The notes: a model not told the origin generated them from the letters alone. Shown: positions 8,334-17,683, counted from the stretch's first letter. The stretch: 64,000 nucleotides of DNA from Haloarcula laminariae (GCF_025457605.1 NZ_JAMZFY010000001.1:1550001-1614000), one strand, 5' to 3'. Numbers and translations: made by a program.

Positions 8334-11030
8334 TTACCCGGTGTTCTTCATCCCGGCGGCGATTCCCTGTACCGTCAGCCGCAGGGTCCGCTTCTCGGTC
8401 TCCGTGAGGTGAGACTGGGCGAGCAGCCGGACCTGCAGCAGGTTCAGCGGGTCAACGTAGGGGTTCCGGCGTTCGAGGTTCTCCTCCAGCCACTCGCGGG
8501 AGAGCAGGCCGTCGCGCTTGGTGATGTCGAGGACGAGGTCGACGGTCTCGTCGTACTCCCCCTTGAGCCGCGGGAAGATGCGCTCCCGGAGGTCGTCGTC
8601 CGCGAGGTCGGCGTACTCCTCGGCGATGTCGAAGTCGGTCCGGGCCAGCGCGAGCGAGGCGTTGTCGATTTTCGTCCGGAAGAAGGGCCACTCCTCGTAC
8701 ATCTCCTGGAGCGTCTCCATGTCGCCGCCGTCCTCCAGGTAGGCGTTCAGCCCGGTCGCGATGGAGTACCAGCCGGGGATGATACAGCGGGCCTGGGTCC
8801 AGGAGAACACCCACGGGATGGCCCGGAGGTCGTCGACGCTGCGGTCCTCGCTGCGGGAGGCCGGCCGCGAGCCCATGTTGAGGTTCTCGATGACCGTGAT
8901 GGGCGTGGCCTGCTCGAAGTAATCGACGAAGCCCTCGGTCTGGAGGAGGTCCTGGTACTCCTCGCGGGCGGCGGGGGCGGCCGTCTCCATGGCCTCCCGC
9001 CACGCCTCGGGTATCTCCTCGACGGGGTCCTCCATCGCGTTGTGTCGGGCCCGTACCTGGGCGTTCAGCATCTGTTCCAGGTTGCGCTCGGCGATGTCGT
9101 GGTTCGCGTACTTCTCGGCGATGGCCTCGCCCTGCTCGGTGAACTTTATCTGACCGGTGACGGTCTCGTTTGGCAGCGCGAGCATCGCGTCGTTCATCGG
9201 GCCGCCGCCGCGGGAGATAGAGCCGCCGCGGCCGTGGAACAGCCGCATGTCGACGTCGAAGTCGCCGGTGATGTCTGCCAGGCGCTTCTGGTTGTTGTAC
9301 AGCGACCAGTTGGCGGCCAGGAAGCCGTTCTCCTTGTTGGAGTCGGAGTAGCCGAGCATTATCTCCTGGACGCCGGTGCGGGCCTCCAGGGCCATCTGGT
9401 AGGCCTCGTTCTCGAACAGGGTCCCCATGATGCGTCGGGCCCCCGAGAGCGCGTACTCCGATTCCAGCAGCGGGACGATGTCCAGCCCGCAGTAGCCGGG
9501 CAGGTCGACGATGCCGACCTGGTCGGCGAGGAACAGGACTTCGAGCACGTGGCTGGGCTCCTCGCACCAGGAGATGGCGTAGGTGTCGATGGCGTCGACG
9601 CCGAACTCGTCCTGCCAGTCGGCCGTCTTGCGGAACCGCCGCAGCACGCGGGCGGAGTCATCGGAGAGGCCGGTCGCGTCCTCCATGTCGATGACCGAAC
9701 CGTCCTGGAGGATGGCCTCCGTGAGGAACTCGACGCGCTCGTCCTCGTCCATCCCGGCGTAGTCGATGCCCTGTCGCTCCATCGACTCGGCGATGGCGTC
9801 CGTGTGCATCTTGCGGTGGTCACGGAGGTCGAGGCCCGCAAGCGAGAAGCCGAAGGTGTCGACCTTCCGGACCAGCGGGTCGACGTGGGACTCGGCGATG
9901 ACCTCGGCGTTGTTCTCCCGGAGGCTCTCTGCGATGGCGCGGAGGTCCGTCAGCAGCTCCTCGTGGTTCTCGTAACCGCCCTGTCGCACGTCACTGACCC
10001 GAAGCACCGACTCGCGCATCAGCTTGAGCTTCTGTCGGTAGGGCTCGTCGGGGTAGCGCTCCTCGGCCTCGCTGGCAATCCCCGGCAGCCGCTCCTTGTG
10101 TTCCTGGAGCCGCTCGTCGAAGGTGGCGTCGGTGGTGATGTTCGAGGCGTCCTGGCTGAGCACGCCGGAGAGCTCCTTGAGCTTGTTGCGGTACAGCGGC
10201 AGGATGGTGTCACGCTGGCGCTCCAGTGTCTCCTCGGTGACCTCGGGGGTCACGAAGGGGTTGCCGTCGCGGTCCGACCCGGCCCACGAACGGAACTCGT
10301 AGAGCTTGGGGACGTCGATGTCCTCGTCGTATCGCTCTTCGATGGCGCGTTCCAGCTCGTCGTACACCTCGTCGATGACCTCGAAGAGGACGTTTTCGAG
10401 GTACCACTGGACGTTGAGCGCCTCGTCGGTCACTTCGGGGCGTCGCTCACGGACCTGCGGGGTCTGCCAGAGGCTCGTCACCTCGGCGGCGAGGTCGCGT
10501 TCGACCCGTTCCTCCTCGCGGTCGGTCAGCCGGACCTCGTCCAGCTGTTCGAGGTCTCGGGCGACCGCCCGGAGCTTCGCCTTCACGGTCTTCCGGCGGG
10601 CCTCGGTCGGGTGGGCGGTGAAGGTCGGCTCGATGAGCACGTCCTCGAGGACCTGCTGTAGCTCTTCCCCGTCGGCGCCGCGCTCGTCCAGGATGTCGAC
10701 GGCTTCCTCGACGCTGTCGGCCAGGATGCCCTCCTGGCTCCCTTCTCGGGTCTCTCGGACCCGTTCGCGCTCCTCGGCGAGGTTGATGAGTTCGAAGTAG
10801 GTAGTGAACGCCCGGGCGACGATGTCCTGCATCTCGGGGTCGAGGCGGTCGAGGGTGCGACCGACCTCCTCGCGGGTCTCGGCGTCGCCCCGGCGGTACT
10901 CGATCGAGGCCAGTCGAGTCCGCTCAACGATTTCGAACGCTTCAGTCGAAGATTGCGCCTCGAGAACGTCACCCAGGAGCTCGCCAAGCTCCCGTACGTC
11001 TTGGTTTATCTCTCTGGCGTGCAAAGTCAT
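8334..11030 (-). CDS. ppc: Phosphoenolpyruvate carboxylase
   Basis: 898 aa, the usual length for the bacterial-type enzyme. Carboxylates PEP to oxaloacetate and so refills the TCA cycle. Catalytic motifs are present: FTAHPTEARRKT near residue 140, GYSDSNKENGF, and the FHGRGGSISRGGGP loop in the C-terminal half. The protein ends AAGMKNTG, the conserved PEPC C-terminus (x-x-M-x-N-T-G), so it is complete. The start (MTLHAREINQDVREL) lies just downstream of an AT-rich stretch (around 11055-11068) that could hold the TATA box. It stands alone, divergent from the gene at 11358. Confidence 0.97.
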   Translation of the reverse strand: MTLHAREINQDVRELGELLGDVLEAQSSTEAFEIVERTRLASIEYRRGDAETREEVGRTLDRLDPEMQDIVARAFTTYFELINLAEERERVRETREGSQEGILADSVEEAVDILDERGADGEELQQVLEDVLIEPTFTAHPTEARRKTVKAKLRAVARDLEQLDEVRLTDREEERVERDLAAEVTSLWQTPQVRERRPEVTDEALNVQWYLENVLFEVIDEVYDELERAIEERYDEDIDVPKLYEFRSWAGSDRDGNPFVTPEVTEETLERQRDTILPLYRNKLKELSGVLSQDASNITTDATFDERLQEHKERLPGIASEAEERYPDEPYRQKLKLMRESVLRVSDVRQGGYENHEELLTDLRAIAESLRENNAEVIAESHVDPLVRKVDTFGFSLAGLDLRDHRKMHTDAIAESMERQGIDYAGMDEDERVEFLTEAILQDGSVIDMEDATGLSDDSARVLRRFRKTADWQDEFGVDAIDTYAISWCEEPSHVLEVLFLADQVGIVDLPGYCGLDIVPLLESEYALSGARRIMGTLFENEAYQMALEARTGVQEIMLGYSDSNKENGFLAANWSLYNNQKRLADITGDFDVDMRLFHGRGGSISRGGGPMNDAMLALPNETVTGQIKFTEQGEAIAEKYANHDIAERNLEQMLNAQVRARHNAMEDPVEEIPEAWREAMETAAPAAREEYQDLLQTEGFVDYFEQATPITVIENLNMGSRPASRSEDRSVDDLRAIPWVFSWTQARCIIPGWYSIATGLNAYLEDGGDMETLQEMYEEWPFFRTKIDNASLALARTDFDIAEEYADLADDDLRERIFPRLKGEYDETVDLVLDITKRDGLLSREWLEENLERRNPYVDPLNLLQVRLLAQSHLTETEKRTLRLTVQGIAAGMKNTG

Positions 11031-11239
11031 ACCAGTCTCTCCAAATCCGACGCCTAAAACATTATTGAATCAGTGAGGTCCGCGCCTCCGTCCCCTGTGG
11101 TTGTTCATGAGAAACGCCTTTCTGAGCGCGTTCACGGAGTTGAATTTTCGGCCGCGGGAGACCGTGTGACATACCACCTCGGGCGCCAGCGAGCGCCAGC
11201 CGACACACATTGAAACGCGCGGGTCGCGTAGTCGGGCCC

Positions 11240-11365
11240 ATGGCGACCGCGACCAACGACGGCGGCGGGCCGGCCGAGGAGTTCGAGGGGGCTCCCCATC
11301 CATGCTTCGTCGAGCGGACAGACCCAGTCGACGGTACGCTCAGGGTGTTCGCGTCCGATGTCTGA
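11240..11365 (+). CDS. Possible small protein upstream of the acyl-CoA ligase
   Basis: 41 codons: ATG at 11240, TGA at 11363-11365. The end overlaps the ATG of the next gene by eight bases in another frame. Most codons end in G or C, as in neighbouring real genes, and the peptide is acidic (starts MATATNDGGG, ends LRVFASDV, with one cysteine in HPCF). An ATTGAAAC-like element lies about 24-31 bases upstream. I do not recognise a family. It could be a regulatory leader peptide coupled to the ligase or a chance frame in GC-rich DNA. The rest of the 11031-11357 gap holds only the divergent promoters. Confidence 0.35.
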   Translation: MATATNDGGGPAEEFEGAPHPCFVERTDPVDGTLRVFASDV

Positions 11366-12926
11366 GTTCACGGACGGCCCGCAGGCCTGGGTCGGTGCCT
11401 GGAGCGAGAAGCGGGCGGCGCTGACGCCCGACCGAACCGGGCTGGTCGACGCGACCACCGGCGGGCGGTACACCTACGCGGCGCTCGACCGACGGGCAAA
11501 CCGCGCGAGTCGATTGCTCCGAGCGAACGGCGTCGGCCGCGGCGACGGCGTCGCCGTCGTCTCGCGGAACCGCCCCGCGGTCGTCGACCTGTTCCTCGCA
11601 ACGGCCAAGACCGGGAGCGTCCTCGCGCCGCTGTCCCACCGGCTCGCGCCGCCGGAACTCGCCGAGTTGCTCGACCGGGTCGACCCCGCCCTCCTGGCCG
11701 TCGAGGCGCCGTTTCTGGACGAGACGCGGGCGGCCCTCGCCGACGCCGACACTGCGGCGCCGGCCGTGGTGGGAATCGAGACGACCGACGGCGCGGACAC
11801 GAGCGGCGAGGTCCCCACCGACGTATCGACCTACGCCGAGGCGCTCCCGGCCGACGACGGCCCCGTCGAGACACCGACGCTCGCGCCCGACGACACGCAT
11901 CTGTTGCTCCACACCGGCGGCTCGACGGGCACGCCGAAAGAGACGGTCGTGACCCACCGGGCCGTCGTCTGGAACTCCCTGAACACCATCGCCTCGTGGG
12001 GGCTGCGTGACGACGACGTGACGCCGCTGACCTTCCCCATGTTCCACACCGGCGGGTGGAACGTCGTCACGGTCCCCGTCTGGCATATGGGCGGGACGGT
12101 TGTGCTCGCCCGCGAGTTCGACCCGGGTCAGCTACTCGCGACAGTCGAACGCGAGGGCGCGACGGTCCTCGTGGCAGTGCCCGCCGTCCTGCGGATGCTG
12201 ACCGACCACGACGACTGGACGGCCGCCGACCTCTCGTCGCTGCGAACCGTCAAGTCCGGCGGCGGGCCCTGTCGCCAGTCGGTCATGGAGAAGTGGTGGG
12301 GCCGCGGTATCGACCTCTCGCAGGGGTACGGCCTCACCGAGTGTGGCCCCAACAACTTCGCGATGCCCGACGGCTGGCCCCGGGAGAAGGCCGACACGGT
12401 GGGCAAACCGGCGATGCACGTCGAGGCCCGCGTCGTCGACGGCGGCGAGCCGGTCGAGCCCGGCACCGTCGGGGAACTCCAGTTGCGCTCGCCCCACGCC
12501 GCAGCGGGCTATCTCGACGAGCCCGCGGAGACCGAGGCGACGTTCGGCGGCGGCTGGGTGTCGACGGGCGACCTCGCCAGCGTCGACGCCGAGGGCTACT
12601 ACCGCATCGAGGGGCGCAAGAAGGATATGTTCGTCAGCGGCGGGGAGAACGTCTATCCGAGCGAGGTCGAAGCGGCGCTCTCGGCTCACGACGGCGTCGA
12701 CGAGGTGGTCGTGGTGCCGGTCCCCCACGACCGGTGGGGCGAGGTCGGCAAGGCCGTCGTCGAAGGCGACGACTCGCTCACGCTCGCCGACGTCGAGGCG
12801 TTCTGCGACGGCCGGCTCGCGGGCTACAAGGTGCCCAAACGCCTGGCGTTCGTCGACGAGATGCCGACCTCAGGCCCGGAGAAGATAGACCGGCAGGCCG
12901 TCGTCGAGCGGTTCGGCGGGGAGTAG
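11358..12926 (+). CDS. AMP-forming acyl-CoA synthetase / ligase
   Basis: 522 aa, ANL superfamily. Activates a carboxylic acid with ATP to an acyl-adenylate, then transfers it to CoA. The P-loop-like motif HTGGSTGTPKETV is clear. Further motifs are GYGLTECGPNNF, the STGDLASVD hinge region with YYRIEGRKKDMF, and GGENVYPSEVE, followed by the C-terminal catalytic lysine region (SGPEKIDRQA). A medium- or long-chain fatty or aromatic acid is likely, but the substrate is not readable from motifs. The eight-base overlap with an upstream small frame may couple translation. Two strong hairpins follow the stop. Confidence 0.88.
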   Translation: MSEFTDGPQAWVGAWSEKRAALTPDRTGLVDATTGGRYTYAALDRRANRASRLLRANGVGRGDGVAVVSRNRPAVVDLFLATAKTGSVLAPLSHRLAPPELAELLDRVDPALLAVEAPFLDETRAALADADTAAPAVVGIETTDGADTSGEVPTDVSTYAEALPADDGPVETPTLAPDDTHLLLHTGGSTGTPKETVVTHRAVVWNSLNTIASWGLRDDDVTPLTFPMFHTGGWNVVTVPVWHMGGTVVLAREFDPGQLLATVEREGATVLVAVPAVLRMLTDHDDWTAADLSSLRTVKSGGGPCRQSVMEKWWGRGIDLSQGYGLTECGPNNFAMPDGWPREKADTVGKPAMHVEARVVDGGEPVEPGTVGELQLRSPHAAAGYLDEPAETEATFGGGWVSTGDLASVDAEGYYRIEGRKKDMFVSGGENVYPSEVEAALSAHDGVDEVVVVPVPHDRWGEVGKAVVEGDDSLTLADVEAFCDGRLAGYKVPKRLAFVDEMPTSGPEKIDRQAVVERFGGE

Positions 12927-12990
12927 TAACCCCGTCGAACGGCGAAAATCGGGTCTTGCGGGCGCGACGGAGCTATGCTTCGTCGAATGC

Positions 12991-13035
12991 CGTGGAGCGC
13001 CGCTCCACGTTTTCGACCCGGCTCACGCCGGGTCG
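12991..13035. terminator. Pair of hairpins between convergent genes
   Basis: First hairpin: CGTGGAG (12991-12997), five-base loop, CTCCACG (13003-13009), followed by TTTT. Second hairpin: CGACCCGGC (13014-13022), loop TCAC, GCCGGGTCG (13027-13035). The second one overlaps the stop codon of the leftward gene, which ends at 13023. Together they look like a bidirectional terminator for the rightward ligase and the leftward dehydratase. Confidence 0.6.
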
Positions 13036-14273
13036 AACAGCGTGTCGCCCTCGACCATGTGTTCCTCGACGGCGTCCATATCGAGCGTGACGCCCAGGCC
13101 CGGTTCCTCGGGAATCTCGATGTAGCCGTCCTCGATGACGGTCTCCTCGACCAGGTCGTCCCACCAGCCCAGCTCGTAGGAGTGGTACTCGACGGCGAGG
13201 GAGTTCGGGACGGCGGCACCGACCTGTGCGCTGGCCATCGTCGCGACCGGCGAGGCGACGTTGTGCATCGCGACCGGGATGTAGTACTGGTTTGCCACGT
13301 CGGCTATCTTGCGGGTCTCGCGCATCCCGCCGACCTTCGGGAGGTCGGGCGCGACCATGTCGACGGCCTGGTTCTCGATGAGCCGGCGCTCCTCGGTCAC
13401 GCGGTAGCGGTTCTCGCCGACGGTGATGGGCGTCGTCGTGGACTTGGTGACCTCCTCCTGGACTTCGAGGTTCTCCGGCGGGACGGGGTCTTCCAGCCAC
13501 CAGACGTCGTAGTCCTCGATGGCCTCGGCCAGTCGCTTGGCCGACCCACCGGAGAACGTCCAGTGGCAGTCGAAGGCCACGTCGGCCTCATCTTTGACTT
13601 CCTCGGTGACCTTCTCGACGATCTCGGCCTTGTGTCGGATCTCACCGGAGCGGAGGTGGCGGTTCGCGCGGTCCTTCTCCAGGCCGCTCGGGACGTCGAG
13701 GTCGAACTTCAGGGCGTCATAGCCCAGCTCGTCGACGACGCGGCGGGCCTCCTCGGCACAGGCGTCGGCGTCGGCCTCTTCCTCGGTGTGGCAGTCACAG
13801 TAGACCCGCATCTCGTCGCGGTACTTCCCGCCCAGCAGCTGGTAGGCCGGCACCTCCAGAATCTTCCCGGCGAGGTCGTGCAGCGCGATTTCGATGCCGG
13901 CGATGGCGGTGACGGTGACCCCTTCGACGCTCCCCTCGCCGGACATCTTCTGTATGAGATGTTCGTAGAGGCGGTCGATGTCCAGGGGGTTCTCGCCGAC
14001 GATGAAGGGTTTCATCCGCTCGATGAGCTCGGGGACGCCGGCGCCCCAGTAGGCCTCACCGGTCCCGACGACGCCCGCGTCGGTGTAGAGACGGACCAGC
14101 GTCCACGGGAAGTTCCCGTCTACCATCGTGGTCTGGACGTCCGTTATCTCTACGTCCCGGCCGCCGCCCCGCTTGGCCGTCGCCCCCATCGACTCGGCGG
14201 ACAGCTCTCGCATCGTGTACTCCGCGTTGGGGTCGTGCAGGTCGGCGTAATCGATGTCGTTCGCTTTTCCCAT
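13023..14273 (-). CDS. Enolase-superfamily sugar-acid dehydratase (gluconate dehydratase-like)
   Basis: 416 aa, mandelate racemase/muconate-lactonising fold. Such enzymes remove water from aldonic acids to give 2-keto-3-deoxy acids, the step after sugar dehydrogenase in the haloarchaeal Entner-Doudoroff pathway. An N-terminal capping domain (about 45-160) precedes a barrel with metal-ligand motifs: FDCHWTFS, WWLEDPVPPEN and ITVGENRYR, with AMHNVASPVA near the C-terminus. Glucose dehydrogenase and GfcR lie a few kilobases away, which favours gluconate, but xylonate, galactonate or a deoxysugar acid remain possible. Divergent from the isomerase-like gene at 14470. Confidence 0.82.
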   Translation of the reverse strand: MGKANDIDYADLHDPNAEYTMRELSAESMGATAKRGGGRDVEITDVQTTMVDGNFPWTLVRLYTDAGVVGTGEAYWGAGVPELIERMKPFIVGENPLDIDRLYEHLIQKMSGEGSVEGVTVTAIAGIEIALHDLAGKILEVPAYQLLGGKYRDEMRVYCDCHTEEEADADACAEEARRVVDELGYDALKFDLDVPSGLEKDRANRHLRSGEIRHKAEIVEKVTEEVKDEADVAFDCHWTFSGGSAKRLAEAIEDYDVWWLEDPVPPENLEVQEEVTKSTTTPITVGENRYRVTEERRLIENQAVDMVAPDLPKVGGMRETRKIADVANQYYIPVAMHNVASPVATMASAQVGAAVPNSLAVEYHSYELGWWDDLVEETVIEDGYIEIPEEPGLGVTLDMDAVEEHMVEGDTLFDPA

Positions 14274-14438
14274 GCGGGTGGCTTACTGGCCCCCTCACAA
14301 AAACCTAGAGGATAAGCATCTACAACCGTCGTTCACACCGGACTGACAGTCTCGGCGTGCGGCCGTCTCCGGCCGCGGGGACTCCGTCTAACAACCCGGA
14401 GACGACCGTCAGCGGGCCCGGGTCCGCTCCGCCAGGGA

Positions 14439-14448
14439 TTTTATGATA
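14439..14448 (+). promoter_or_regulatory. TATA box for the isomerase-like gene
   Basis: TTTTATGATA lies 22-31 bases before the ATG at 14470, the spacing expected for a leaderless haloarchaeal transcript. It supports 14470 as the start over the in-frame ATG at 14443, which lies inside the TATA element. Confidence 0.55.
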
Positions 14449-14469
14449 GCACCTGTCGTACCGTCTGGC

Positions 14470-15438
14470 ATGGATATCGGTGTGCTAACAGTTCCGCTCG
14501 GAGACCAGTCACTCGATGACGCCCTCTCGTATCTCGCCGGCATCGGCGTCGACACCGTCGAGATCGGCTGTGGGGGCTACCCGGGCTCGGACCACCTCGA
14601 CCGCGGCGAATTGCTCGACGATGACGACGCGCAGGCCGAGTTCCGCGACCTGCTCGACGAGTACGGGCTGGGCGTGAGCGCGCTCGCGACGCACAACAAC
14701 CCGCTCCACCCCGACGAGGAGCGGGCCGCGACCGCGGACACGGAGCTACGGGAGGCTATCACGCTGGCCGACCAGCTGGACGTGAACACGGTGACCTGTT
14801 TCTCGGGGCTGCCCGCCGGCGGCCCGAACGACGAGGTCCCGAACTGGATTACCGCGCCCTGGCCCCAGGAACACGCCGACGCCCACGAGTACCAGTGGGA
14901 GGTCGCGACGGAGTACTGGTCGGACCTGGCCGCCCACGCCGCCGACCACGGCGTCGACGTGGCCATCGAGATGCACCCGAACATGCTCATCTACGAGCCC
15001 CACGGGATGCTTGAACTGCGCGACGCCACCAACGAGTACGTCGGCGCGAACTTCGACCCCTCGCACCTCTACTGGCAGGGCATCGACGTGACCGCGGCCA
15101 TCCGGCTGCTGGGCGAACACGGGGCCATCCACCACTTCCACGCCAAGGACACCAAGGTCTACGAGGACCGGGCCCGCGAGAAGGGCGTCCTCGATACGAC
15201 GCCGTACACCCGCGAGCCCGACCGCTCGTGGCTCTTCCGCTCTATCGGCTACGGCCACGACGAGAGCCACTGGAAGGACGTGGTCTCGACCCTGCGGATG
15301 GTCGGCTACGACGGGGCCCTCTCCATCGAACACGAGGACTCCCTGACCAGCGCCCGCGAGGGGTTAGAGAAGGCCGTCGACGTGCTGGACCGCGCCGTCT
15401 TTCGGACACAGCCGGGTGACGTTTACTGGACCGAATAA
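14470..15438 (+). CDS. Sugar phosphate isomerase/epimerase-like TIM barrel protein
   Basis: 322 aa, xylose-isomerase-like/AP-endonuclease-2 barrel. The expected metal-site series is visible in order: a Glu in AIEMHPN, the Asp in NFDPSHLYWQG, the His in HHFHAKD and the Glu in SIEHEDS. Such proteins isomerise or epimerise keto-sugars or inositol-type polyols. An upstream in-frame ATG at 14443 adds nine residues but overlaps the TATA box, so I chose 14470. The oxidoreductase at 15441 follows after two bases, so the pair forms an operon and probably shares a substrate. The exact sugar is unknown. Confidence 0.85.
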   Translation: MDIGVLTVPLGDQSLDDALSYLAGIGVDTVEIGCGGYPGSDHLDRGELLDDDDAQAEFRDLLDEYGLGVSALATHNNPLHPDEERAATADTELREAITLADQLDVNTVTCFSGLPAGGPNDEVPNWITAPWPQEHADAHEYQWEVATEYWSDLAAHAADHGVDVAIEMHPNMLIYEPHGMLELRDATNEYVGANFDPSHLYWQGIDVTAAIRLLGEHGAIHHFHAKDTKVYEDRAREKGVLDTTPYTREPDRSWLFRSIGYGHDESHWKDVVSTLRMVGYDGALSIEHEDSLTSAREGLEKAVDVLDRAVFRTQPGDVYWTE

Positions 15439-15440
15439 CG

Positions 15441-16550
15441 ATGCCAGCAGAACCACTCGACATCGGCGTCCTCGGCTACCGCTTCATGGGCAAGGCCCAC
15501 GCCAACGCCTTCGCCAGGCTCCCGATGTTCTTCGACGACGCCCCCGAGGTGAACCGCGACGTCCTCGTCGGCCGTGACGCGGACGCACTGGCCGACGCGG
15601 CCGACCGGCTGGGATTCGCTCGCACCGCGACCGACTGGCGGGACGTGGTCGACGACGTGGACGTGTTCTACAACCTCGGGCCGAACCACGTCCACGCGGA
15701 GCCCTCTATCGCCGCGCTGGAGGCCGGGACGCCGACGTTCTGCGAGAAACCGCTCGCGCCGACGCTCGAAGACGCAGAGACGATGGCCGACGCGGCCAGC
15801 GACGCGGGAGTCCCCGCCGGCATCGCGTTCAACTACCGGTTCATCCCGGCCATCCAGTACGCCAAGGAGCTCATCGAGAACGGCGACCTGGGCGAGATAC
15901 ACCACTTCCGCGGGCGCTATCTGCAGGACTGGCTCGTCGACCCCGAGGCCCCGTGGTCGTGGCGCAACGACGCTGAGATGGCCGGCAGCGGTGCGCTGGG
16001 GGACCTCGGCGCGCACACTATCGACCTCGCGCGGTACCTCGTCGGCGACATCGCCGAGGTGTCCGGCCGCCTCCGGACGTTCGTCGACGAGCGGCCCGTA
16101 GAGGGCGAAAACGAGACCCGAGAGGTCACCGTCGACGACGCCTACAGCGCGCAGGTCGACTTCGAGAACGGCGTGATGGGCACCCTCGAAGCCTCCCGGT
16201 TCGCCAACGGGCGCAAGAACGACCACACGATCGAGATAGAGGGGTCGAAGGGGAGTCTGAAGTTCTCGCTGGAGCGGCTGAACGAACTGGAGGTCCTGCG
16301 CGAGGGGTCGCGGGGGTACGAGACGGTTCTGGTCACCGACCCCGAGGACCCCTACGTCGACCACTGGTGGCCGCCGGGCCACGTCATCGGCTGGGAACAC
16401 ACCTTCGTCCACGAGAACTACGAGTTCCTCTCGGCGGTCGCCGGGGGCGGAGCGTACGAACCGAGCTTCGCGGACGGGCTGGCGGTCCAGCAGGTGCTCG
16501 CCGCCGTCGAGGAGAGCGACGAGCGCGGCGAGCGGGTGTCGGTGCGCTGA
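15441..16550 (+). CDS. Gfo/Idh/MocA-family sugar oxidoreductase
   Basis: 369 aa. NAD(P)-dependent oxidation or reduction of a sugar, inositol or related polyol. The Rossmann start ILGYRF-type motif (GVLGYRFMGKAHANAF, about residues 8-23) and the family motif FCEKPLAPTLEDA (the catalytic Lys of EKP near 115) are clear. The C-terminal half is the alpha/beta substrate domain with GSGALGDLGAHTIDLARYL. It is separated by only two bases from the isomerase-like gene, so the two probably act in sequence on one sugar. The substrate cannot be read from the sequence. Confidence 0.88.
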   Translation: MPAEPLDIGVLGYRFMGKAHANAFARLPMFFDDAPEVNRDVLVGRDADALADAADRLGFARTATDWRDVVDDVDVFYNLGPNHVHAEPSIAALEAGTPTFCEKPLAPTLEDAETMADAASDAGVPAGIAFNYRFIPAIQYAKELIENGDLGEIHHFRGRYLQDWLVDPEAPWSWRNDAEMAGSGALGDLGAHTIDLARYLVGDIAEVSGRLRTFVDERPVEGENETREVTVDDAYSAQVDFENGVMGTLEASRFANGRKNDHTIEIEGSKGSLKFSLERLNELEVLREGSRGYETVLVTDPEDPYVDHWWPPGHVIGWEHTFVHENYEFLSAVAGGGAYEPSFADGLAVQQVLAAVEESDERGERVSVR

Positions 16551-16603
16551 CCCGGCCCGCCCACACCGCGCGGTTTTAATCGACCGGCCCTCGTTGGGCC
16601 GGT

Positions 16604-17683
16604 ATGTCAGTCACCGCCCGACTCGACGCGTATCTGGAGCGCAACGACCTGGCCGCGGTCTGGTTCGCCCGACCGAACAGTTTCGCCTGGCTGACCGGCG
16701 GCGACAACGTCGTCGACCGGGGCGGCGATATCGGCCTCGCGGCGGCTGGCTACGACGGCGACGGGGTCACGGTCGTCACGGACAACATCGAGGGGTCGCG
16801 GCTGCGTGCGGAGGAACTCGACGACGACGTCGCGGTCGAGACCTACACGTGGTACGAGACTGACCTGCCCTCGGCCGTCGCCGAGGCGAGCCCGGACCCG
16901 GCCGCCGCCGACTTCGACGTGCCCGGCTTCGAGGCCCTGGACGCGTCCACGCTCCGACAGCCCCTGACCGAGCGCCAGCGCGAGCGGTATCGGACGCTGA
17001 GCGCCGAGACGGCCGAGGCGGTCGAGACGGTCGCCCGGCGAGTCGAGTCCACAGACACCGAACGGGCCGTCGCGGCGGCGCTACGGGGCGAACTGGCCGA
17101 ATCGGGCATCGACTCGCCGGTCGCGCTGGTCGGCGGGGCCGAGCGCGCACAGCGGTACCGCCACTACACGCCCCAGGCCGAGCCGCTGGGCGAGTACGCC
17201 CTGCTCTCGGTGACCGCCGAGCGCGGGGGGCTGTACACCAGTTGCACCCGGACGATAGCGTTCGACGCGCCCGATTGGCTCCGCGAGCGGACGCGCTCGG
17301 CGATGCGGGTCGAGGCGACCGCGCTGGCCGCGACGCGGGCCGTCGGCCGCGACGGTGGCACGGCCGGTGACGTCTTCGACGCCGTCCAGCGGGCCTACGA
17401 CGCCGTCGGGTGGGACGGCGAGTGGCGCAACCACCACCAGGGCGGCGCGGCGGGCCACGCCGGCCGGGAGTGGATTGCGACCCCAGACAGCGACAACCCA
17501 GTCGTACTCCCCCAGGGGTACGCCTGGAATCCGACCGTCCAGGGGGCGAAAAGCGAGGACACGCATCTGGTCACCGCTGACGGTATCGAACTCCTCTCGG
17601 GGACGGGCGAGTGGCCGACCCGGCGGGTCGAAGCTATCGGCTACGACGTTGCGCTGTCCCGTCACGCCGTCCTCGACCGCTGA
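16604..17683 (+). CDS. M24-fold (creatinase/aminopeptidase P-like) protein lacking several metal ligands
   Basis: 359 aa with a creatinase-type N-terminal domain (about 1-125) and a pita-bread-like C-terminal domain. A true M24 peptidase needs Asp, Asp, His, Glu, Glu. Here the Asp region reads LYTSCTRT (210-217) with no Asp; the His region NHHQGGAAGHAGRE (276 on) is retained; the first Glu site reads WNPTVQG (N309); only the last Glu (SEDT, E318) is in place. It is therefore probably not a dinuclear peptidase and may be a hydrolase of another type, a regulator or a non-catalytic partner. TATA-like GGTTTTAATC lies 24-33 bases upstream. The sugar-gene context suggests a role with sugars. Confidence 0.78.
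   Translation: MSVTARLDAYLERNDLAAVWFARPNSFAWLTGGDNVVDRGGDIGLAAAGYDGDGVTVVTDNIEGSRLRAEELDDDVAVETYTWYETDLPSAVAEASPDPAAADFDVPGFEALDASTLRQPLTERQRERYRTLSAETAEAVETVARRVESTDTERAVAAALRGELAESGIDSPVALVGGAERAQRYRHYTPQAEPLGEYALLSVTAERGGLYTSCTRTIAFDAPDWLRERTRSAMRVEATALAATRAVGRDGGTAGDVFDAVQRAYDAVGWDGEWRNHHQGGAAGHAGREWIATPDSDNPVVLPQGYAWNPTVQGAKSEDTHLVTADGIELLSGTGEWPTRRVEAIGYDVALSRHAVLDR

Noticed and set aside
8253-10661. 802-residue frame antisense to ppc
   Set aside because: Shadow of the PEP carboxylase gene, which has all catalytic motifs on the other strand.
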